64,000 nucleotides of DNA from positions 1 through 64,000 of the forward strand of contig JAOTUU010000001.1 in assembly GCA_029863705.1 (NCBI GenBank), written 5' to 3'. The translations under genes were made by a program, and so were the position numbers. The notes beneath the pieces are model-generated. The model saw nothing but the letters and a program-made list of their open reading frames with translations. It was not told where the DNA came from and searched no databases. Below, in pieces: positions 57,954 through 64,000 of the stretch; positions within the stretch are counted from its first letter, which is position 1, and every line of letters starts with the position of its first letter. The stretch comes from Gammaproteobacteria bacterium. GTDB lineage: Bacteria > Pseudomonadota > Gammaproteobacteria > Steroidobacterales > Woeseiaceae.

Positions 57954-59693
57954 ATGAAGTCCATAGTCGCGCAACACCTTCAAGACGCCCTGACAAACAT
58001 GCCGGAGCTGGCGGATGCCGTCGGTGACCTCTCGATTGACGGCACCGTGGAACGAACGCGTGATGCGTTGCATGGTGATTTTGCGAGCAACATTGCCATG
58101 CGACTCGCCAAGCCGGCCGGTAAGAACCCGCGTGACCTTGCGGCGATGCTTGTTGAACAAATTGGCGGCAGCGACCAGATCGACAAAATCGACATAGCAG
58201 GTCCGGGCTTCATCAACTTTCATTTGAGCGCTGCCGCGTTCCACGCTGAAATCCTGTCGATACTCTCCAAAGGCAGCGACTACGGACGCCAGGCCCATAA
58301 AGAAAAGCCGCGAATCCTGCTGGAGTTCGTTTCTGCTAACCCGACCGGGCCGTTGCACGTCGGGCATGGGCGACATGCCGCGTTCGGCGCAACCGTTGGC
58401 AACTTGCTGCAAGCCGCTGGCTACACCGTGAGTCGTGAATACTACGTCAATGATGCGGGCCGGCAGATGGACATTCTGGGTGCCAGCGTCTGGTTGCGAT
58501 GGCTTGAGTCGAAGGGCACGCTCATCCCGTTTCCAGAGGCAGGCTACCGCGGCGATTATATTCGTGACATCGCCGGCGAAATCGATACCACCGGCATTGA
58601 ACCTGTCGGCGCTGAAGAGTTGCTTGACGTCATTCCTGACGGTGACAAAGAAATGGTCATCGAGGCACTCATCACCAAGGCGAAATCCACACTTGGTGCG
58701 GCCGATTTCGATCGCATTCGCCAACAGTCACTCGAGTCTATTCGCGCTGACATCGAGGATGACCTGGCCGAGTTCGGCGTAACGTTCGACTGCTGGTTTT
58801 CCGAGCAAAGCCTGACAACAGGTCATCGTATCGATGACGCGCTCGCGATTCTTGAAGAACGTGGCATGTTGTACAAGAAAGACGGCGCCACGTGGTTTCG
58901 TGCTACAGACTTCGGTGACGAGAAAGACCGCGTCGTCATCCGCGAAAACGGCGCGAAAACCTACTTTGCCTCGGACATCGCCTATCACTTCGACAAACGC
59001 GAACGCGGCTTTGACTTGTTGATCGATATTCTCGGCTCAGACCACCATGGCTACGTGGCGCGCGTTCGCGCCGGGCTTGACGCGATGGGGTACAGGGCTG
59101 CCGATCTCGAAGTCCCGTTAATGCAATTCGTAGCGCTTTATCGCGACGGCAAGAAAATGCAAATGTCGACGCGCTCTGGCGAGTTCGACACTTTGCGGCA
59201 ACTTCGGGCGGAGGTCGGCAACGATGCCGCCCGGTTCTTCTACGTGTCTCGATCCAACGACCAACACCTCGACTTCGACCTCGATGTCGCGAAGTCCGAG
59301 TCCAACGACAATCCGGTCTACTACATCCAATACGCACACGCGCGTATCGCCAGCGTTTATCGGCAACTCGCCGAACGTTCGCTGGCATGGGATGCCGCCC
59401 AGGGACGCGCCAATCTTGTCTTGTTGACTGAGCCGCAGGAGAAAACGCTGGCCACAACATTGAGCCGCTATCCGGAGATCATCGAGCTCGCCGCAAACAA
59501 TCGAGCACCTCAGCATCTTGTGCATTATCTTCGCGACCTGGCCAATGATTTTCATACCTATTACAACGCGCACGCATTCATTGTCGATAACGCAAAGTTG
59601 CGTGATGCACGGCTAACCCTGATTGCCGCAGCGCGCACGGTTATCGCAAACGGTCTTGAACTCCTGGGCGTTTCGGCTCCGGAGACGATGTAG
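57954..59693 (+). CDS. argS: Arginyl-tRNA synthetase
   Basis: EFVSANPTGPLHVGHGRHAAFGATVGNLLQAAGYTVSREYYVNDAGRQ; KKMQMSTRSGEF. Confidence 0.96.
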   Translation: MKSIVAQHLQDALTNMPELADAVGDLSIDGTVERTRDALHGDFASNIAMRLAKPAGKNPRDLAAMLVEQIGGSDQIDKIDIAGPGFINFHLSAAAFHAEILSILSKGSDYGRQAHKEKPRILLEFVSANPTGPLHVGHGRHAAFGATVGNLLQAAGYTVSREYYVNDAGRQMDILGASVWLRWLESKGTLIPFPEAGYRGDYIRDIAGEIDTTGIEPVGAEELLDVIPDGDKEMVIEALITKAKSTLGAADFDRIRQQSLESIRADIEDDLAEFGVTFDCWFSEQSLTTGHRIDDALAILEERGMLYKKDGATWFRATDFGDEKDRVVIRENGAKTYFASDIAYHFDKRERGFDLLIDILGSDHHGYVARVRAGLDAMGYRAADLEVPLMQFVALYRDGKKMQMSTRSGEFDTLRQLRAEVGNDAARFFYVSRSNDQHLDFDLDVAKSESNDNPVYYIQYAHARIASVYRQLAERSLAWDAAQGRANLVLLTEPQEKTLATTLSRYPEIIELAANNRAPQHLVHYLRDLANDFHTYYNAHAFIVDNAKLRDARLTLIAAARTVIANGLELLGVSAPETM

Positions 59694-60289
59694 TGACGCA
59701 AAGACGCAAGAAACGTCGCCGCTCGAGCAAGACAAGCGATACGCAGCAATTCCCGGGCTGGCTGTGGATGCTGTTTGGACTCTCGCTGGGGCTCTCTGTC
59801 GCATTCGCAATTTATGTCAAAGACAATCCAAGCGACGACCCGTCCACGCCAAGGGCTCAACCACAACCCGCCAGCATGCAAGCCTCACTTGACGACAACA
59901 GTGAGGCGCCAGGCGACGCCGAATCCGAACGCGAACCCGAGAAGAAGGAGCGTCGCTTCACGTTCTACGAGTTGTTGCCTAACTTCGAGCTGACGATTCC
60001 GGAAAAACGGCCCGACGTTGAAGCCGATATTGCACCAGCCGCCGTCGTCGAACCCGGCGTCTACGTTTTACAGGCAGGGTCGTTTTCGACCAACGAGGAC
60101 GCGGATCGGCGGCGCGCCGAGCTTGCGTTGCAAGGCATCGAGTCTCATATTCAACGCGTCAAGATCAATGACAAAAACTACCACCGCGTTTACATCGGGC
60201 CGACCGACGACCTTGATAAACTCAACATGCTGCGCAGCCGTCTGCGCAGCGCAAAAATAGACGTATTTCGCATTCGGATCAGTGACTAG
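59693..60289 (+). CDS. SPOR-domain membrane protein (FtsN-like)
   Basis: Basic N-terminus, one TM, C-terminal YVLQAGSFSTNEDADRRRAELALQGIESHIQRVKINDKNYHRVYIGP. Confidence 0.9.
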   Translation: MTQRRKKRRRSSKTSDTQQFPGWLWMLFGLSLGLSVAFAIYVKDNPSDDPSTPRAQPQPASMQASLDDNSEAPGDAESEREPEKKERRFTFYELLPNFELTIPEKRPDVEADIAPAAVVEPGVYVLQAGSFSTNEDADRRRAELALQGIESHIQRVKINDKNYHRVYIGPTDDLDKLNMLRSRLRSAKIDVFRIRISD

Positions 60290-61466
60290 AATCGTTCGAA
60301 GCTATTTTTTCCTAGCAGCGTTGGCGCTGACCGGCTGCGCGACGACCGCACCTGAGGTACCGGCTCCTCCCGTTACAGTAAAGCCCGTCGAACCCGCGTC
60401 ACGTCCGGCGCCGGAACCTGCGCCCCCACCCGAGCCCGACAAGAGTGATTTTCGGATTAGTATTGCCGCGGTTGGCGATATGATGATCGGTACCGACTTT
60501 CCGAAAAATCATTTACCAGATGACGACGGCATTGGATTCCTTGCCGCCGTAACACCGTGGCTTGCTTCTGCGGACCTCACGTTCGGCAACCTCGAAGGCG
60601 TGCTCGTCGATGGCGGCGAGCCTGCAAAGAAATGCAAGAACCCAAACGCATGCTACTTGTTCCGCTCGCCAACACGATACGCAAGGCACTATCTGAACGC
60701 CGGCTTCGACGTCCTGAGCCTTGCCAATAACCATGCGCGCGACTTCGGAGAGGAGGGGCGAACATCGACGATGACGGCGCTTGATCGCGTTGGTATTCGC
60801 CATTCGGGGCGCGAGGGCGATTTTGCGAGCATCGAAATCAATGGTCTACGTGTTGCGGTGCTCGCATACGCCGTGACCAAAGAGTCGAACATGATGCTCG
60901 ATTATGATCTCGCCGAGAAGACTGTCGCCGAATTTGCCGCGTCACACGATATAGTCATCGTCTCCTTTCATGGCGGTGCCGAGGGCGTGGACGCGGCGAA
61001 CATTCCGTTTGCTGAAGAAGAGTACTTTGGCGAACCCCGCGGCGACGTCGTCGTGTTTGCCCATCGCATGGTGGATGCGGGCGCGGACTTGCTCATCGGA
61101 CACGGCCCGCACGTCGTGCGTGCGGCTGAGCGATACAAGGACCGCCTGATCGCTTACAGCCTGGGCAACTTCGCCACCTACTACGGTATTAGTGTCGCCG
61201 GCATCAAGGGCGTGGCGCCGATACTGAAGGCAACGCTCGATGGCGAGGGTCGTTTTGTAGAAGGTGAGATCGTTTCAACCGTGCAACTGCGACCGGATGG
61301 TCCCAGCATCGACGAGAAACAACGCGCGCTCAATTTGATGCGCGGTCTCAGTATCGAAGACTTCGGAAATCCCGGCTTAACCTTTCTTCCCGACGGCAGC
61401 TTACTGCCTCAGTCCTCTGAAGCAACCGACTTGAAGTCCACTCCCAGTGATCTCAGTTTTCGGTAA
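60282..61466 (+). CDS. CapA-family (poly-gamma-glutamate biosynthesis-like) lipoprotein
   Basis: Lipobox LALTGCAT; VGDMMIGTDFP...LTFGNLEGVLVDGG...LSLANNHARDFG...GHGPHVVRAAERY. Confidence 0.9.
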   Translation: MTRIVRSYFFLAALALTGCATTAPEVPAPPVTVKPVEPASRPAPEPAPPPEPDKSDFRISIAAVGDMMIGTDFPKNHLPDDDGIGFLAAVTPWLASADLTFGNLEGVLVDGGEPAKKCKNPNACYLFRSPTRYARHYLNAGFDVLSLANNHARDFGEEGRTSTMTALDRVGIRHSGREGDFASIEINGLRVAVLAYAVTKESNMMLDYDLAEKTVAEFAASHDIVIVSFHGGAEGVDAANIPFAEEEYFGEPRGDVVVFAHRMVDAGADLLIGHGPHVVRAAERYKDRLIAYSLGNFATYYGISVAGIKGVAPILKATLDGEGRFVEGEIVSTVQLRPDGPSIDEKQRALNLMRGLSIEDFGNPGLTFLPDGSLLPQSSEATDLKSTPSDLSFR

Positions 61467-62776
61467 AGGTGTGTCCGCTCCATGCCAACCCGCTTCGCGA
61501 GCTGCCCCACTTTGCCGTCACAAAGAATCAATTGTTGTTGCAGATAAGTGCGTTCAAATTGCTCGCGAGCCTCGCGTAGCGGCAACGATAGCAGGTCCTG
61601 CTTAACCAGCGGCTCATCCGTTGGCGCGGCCGCGCTAATCTCTGCTTCTACTTCCTCAAGGGATATGTCGTCATCAGAACCTGACAACAACAAGCGCCGC
61701 GTCAGGCTCTTGAGTTCGCGGACATTGTCTGGCCATGGATAGTTTCGCAACCGGTTCTGTGCAGCAACGCTAAAGCGACGAAATGTGAGGTTTTCCGCAT
61801 CGACCAGTTTGTCAACGTAGTACGCCAGCAATTCTGGCACATCTTCCGAGTACTCGCGAAGCGGCGGGATCCTGACGCTTAACACGCTTAAGTGCGCGAC
61901 GAGATCACGCCGTAATGCTCCGCTTTCGATCCTGGCGTCGTAATCTTTGCTAACCGTTGCCACGACCCGGCATTTTATCCCGACGTTTTCTCGGCCGCCG
62001 ACCCGCCGATACGATCGATCCTCAAGTGCGGCCAACATTATCCTCTGTGCCACCTCACCGAGGTCAGACAGTTCGTCGATAAGCAGCGTACCGCCGCCGG
62101 CGCGCTCAAATGCGCCGGCTTGTATCTCGCCACTTGCCTCGCGACCCAGGAGTTTTTCTTCCGCGCTGCCGTCGGTCAGCGAAGCTGCCGTTACGCTAAT
62201 CAGAAGCTCGTCAGCCCGGCGGCTCAATGCGTGCAAGTAGCGGGCGAAAGCTCCGCGGCCGGTACCCGGCTCGCCGCTTAATAGCACCGACTCGTCATGT
62301 TGGGCGTATTGCTGCACCTTTTCGCGCAGTGCCTGCATGACATCACTTCGACCGACCGGTGCCAACAGCGACGGCAACGTTCCGCGTGCGCCCGAGGACT
62401 GTTTGGCTTCCGGCTGTAAAGCAGCTTCGACTGTGCGCAGTAACTTCGCCAACGACAACGGCTTTTCAACAAAGTCGAACGCGCCCAGCCGGGTTGCTTC
62501 TACCGCTGCGTCGACGGTGCCATGACCCGACATGATCACGACCGGGCATTGAAGGTCACCAGCGTCGGACCATTCGCGCAGCAGCGTAATGCCGTCCGTG
62601 TCCGGCATCCAGATGTCGAGCAGGATCAAGTCAATTTTTTGATCTGCACGCGCCTCGCGCGCCTCCTCTGCGTTGGCTGCAACGGTTACGCCATAGCCCT
62701 CGTCGGTCAGGATGTCCTGGATCAAGGCACGAATGTCGACCTCGTCATCAACTACAAGCACATGAGAACTGCTCAC
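61409..62776 (-). CDS. ntrX: NtrX-like response regulator (receiver-AAA+-Fis HTH), non-canonical AAA+
   Basis: VLVVDDEVDIRALIQDIL receiver; GEPGTGRG; FERAGGGTLLIDEL; HTH KVGQLAKRVGMERTHLYRKLRSL; follows NtrY-like kinase. Confidence 0.88.
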   Translation of the reverse strand: MSSSHVLVVDDEVDIRALIQDILTDEGYGVTVAANAEEAREARADQKIDLILLDIWMPDTDGITLLREWSDAGDLQCPVVIMSGHGTVDAAVEATRLGAFDFVEKPLSLAKLLRTVEAALQPEAKQSSGARGTLPSLLAPVGRSDVMQALREKVQQYAQHDESVLLSGEPGTGRGAFARYLHALSRRADELLISVTAASLTDGSAEEKLLGREASGEIQAGAFERAGGGTLLIDELSDLGEVAQRIMLAALEDRSYRRVGGRENVGIKCRVVATVSKDYDARIESGALRRDLVAHLSVLSVRIPPLREYSEDVPELLAYYVDKLVDAENLTFRRFSVAAQNRLRNYPWPDNVRELKSLTRRLLLSGSDDDISLEEVEAEISAAAPTDEPLVKQDLLSLPLREAREQFERTYLQQQLILCDGKVGQLAKRVGMERTHLYRKLRSLGVDFKSVASED

Positions 62777-62793
62777 GCTGTATCCCTCCTCAT

Positions 62794-64000
62794 CTAGGCA
62801 CGGGCCGCTTTGACGATCAGCGCTTCGCGCGCCGCCTCGTTAAGCGGCAATCGAATACTAATGACCGCGCCACCTTCGCTTCGGTTATACGCTCGAATCG
62901 AGCCGACATGTTCTTCAACCAGTTTCTTGACGATTGCCAAACCCAGTCCGGTACCTTTCGGCTTGGTCGTCACATACGGATCGAACACCTGGTCAAGTGA
63001 CCCTTCTTCGAATCCAGAGCCATTGTCCTCAACCTTGAACTGCAAGACGTCGACACCGTCGAACTCCGCAACGCTGACATGCACGTCGATTTGCCCGTTA
63101 TCGGTATTCTCGAGTGCCTCGGTCGAGTTTCGAATCAGGTTGTGCAGGATTTGTCGCACCCGGCCCATATCGGCGTCGATCATCGGCATGGTCGGATCTG
63201 ACGTCAGGACAATTTTGATACCGCTTTCCTGTGCCCGATACAGATCAACAACCTCATGCACGAGTTTGTCCATATTGAAGCGTCCGATTTCCATGTCCGG
63301 TGCACGCGCATAGTCGCTAAACGCGTTGACCATTTCTTTCATGGCCTCTACCTGCTGCACGATGGTGTGTGTTGCACGGTCCAGAACCTGCGCATCTTCC
63401 TCGGGCATCGTGTTCAGGTACTTACGTCGCAACCTCTCGGCTGACAATTGAATTGGCGTTAGCGGGTTCTTGATTTCGTGCGCGAGACGCCTCGCGACCT
63501 CCCCCCATGCTGAATCTCTTTGCGCTTGCAATAGTGCCGTGATGTCGTCAAATACGATGACGTAACCGGCAGAATGATTCTCGTCACCCGGCAATGTTGT
63601 GCAAGCGCATGACAGCACGCGACGACCTACTGCGTCTCGCAGTACGATCTGCTCTCGCCACTCCGTCTCGCCGGAACTGAGGTGCATTTGCGTAACATCA
63701 ACAAATTGCCCAAGTAGCGGCTGCCCTGCTGCAACATCGGGCAAGTACTCGCCCGAGCTGTTTTCCAAATCGACGCCGAGAATCGCGCCGGACGCTTGAT
63801 TAGCGGTTCGGATTCGCAGGTCAGATTCGAGCGCAAGTACGCCGGTAGACAGCCTGGCGAGAATAACTTCAACATTCATTCTCTCAGCTTCGACGAGCGC
63901 CTGTGAAAGACTCGCCTCTTGCCGCGCCGCCGCCAGACGCTGCGTCATGTCATTGAACGAATTGATAAGGAACCCTATTTCATCTCGCGCCGGCGCAGGT
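62794..64000 (-). CDS. ntrY: NtrY-like sensor histidine kinase, N-terminal part cut by the window edge
   Basis: [27 protein letters not shown]; frame continues past 63948 to the edge as [20 protein letters not shown] (HAMP). Confidence 0.9.
   Translation of the reverse strand, partial: PAPARDEIGFLINSFNDMTQRLAAARQEASLSQALVEAERMNVEVILARLSTGVLALESDLRIRTANQASGAILGVDLENSSGEYLPDVAAGQPLLGQFVDVTQMHLSSGETEWREQIVLRDAVGRRVLSCACTTLPGDENHSAGYVIVFDDITALLQAQRDSAWGEVARRLAHEIKNPLTPIQLSAERLRRKYLNTMPEEDAQVLDRATHTIVQQVEAMKEMVNAFSDYARAPDMEIGRFNMDKLVHEVVDLYRAQESGIKIVLTSDPTMPMIDADMGRVRQILHNLIRNSTEALENTDNGQIDVHVSVAEFDGVDVLQFKVEDNGSGFEEGSLDQVFDPYVTTKPKGTGLGLAIVKKLVEEHVGSIRAYNRSEGGAVISIRLPLNEAAREALIVKAARA

Noticed and set aside
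57804-58724. 306-aa minus-strand ORF antisense to argS
   Set aside because: Shadow ORF of argS/priA coding sequence

Overview
The window is about 64 kb of a gammaproteobacterial chromosome with moderately high GC. It is mostly housekeeping genes: dapF-DUF484-xerC-hslVU-DUF971-ubiE-ubiJ-ubiB; trmB; Rieske/AmpG-like/exoIII; pyrE; dut-coaBC; radC-rpmB-rpmG-mutM; coaD-rsmD; ftsYEX-rpoH; gltBD; hemH; pntAB; an ECF sigma operon; priA; argS-SPOR-CapA; and ntrYX, with ntrY cut by the right edge. I found no rRNA, tRNA, CRISPR array, prophage or IS element. The most distinctive locus is 28999-34483, a complete Gram-negative dedicated sortase system: class GN/D sortase, a VIT/VWA target with a C-terminal FPATAT-TM-basic sorting signal, and a divergent response regulator and histidine kinase. 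The strongest regulatory signal is a perfect CIRCE inverted repeat (TTAGCACTC-N9-GAGTGCTAA) immediately upstream of rpoH. Other notable items: two long perfect palindromes from one REP-like family with compensatory arm changes, plus a third remnant that supplies a gene's stop codon; a DUF3465 ORF with no usable upstream start; a heavily deleted FAD-oxidase pseudogene; an N-terminally short fructosamine-kinase-like gene; a perfect CRP-type site; and an NtrX lacking GAFTGA with Walker A K->R. Family names come from reading the translations; no searches were run.
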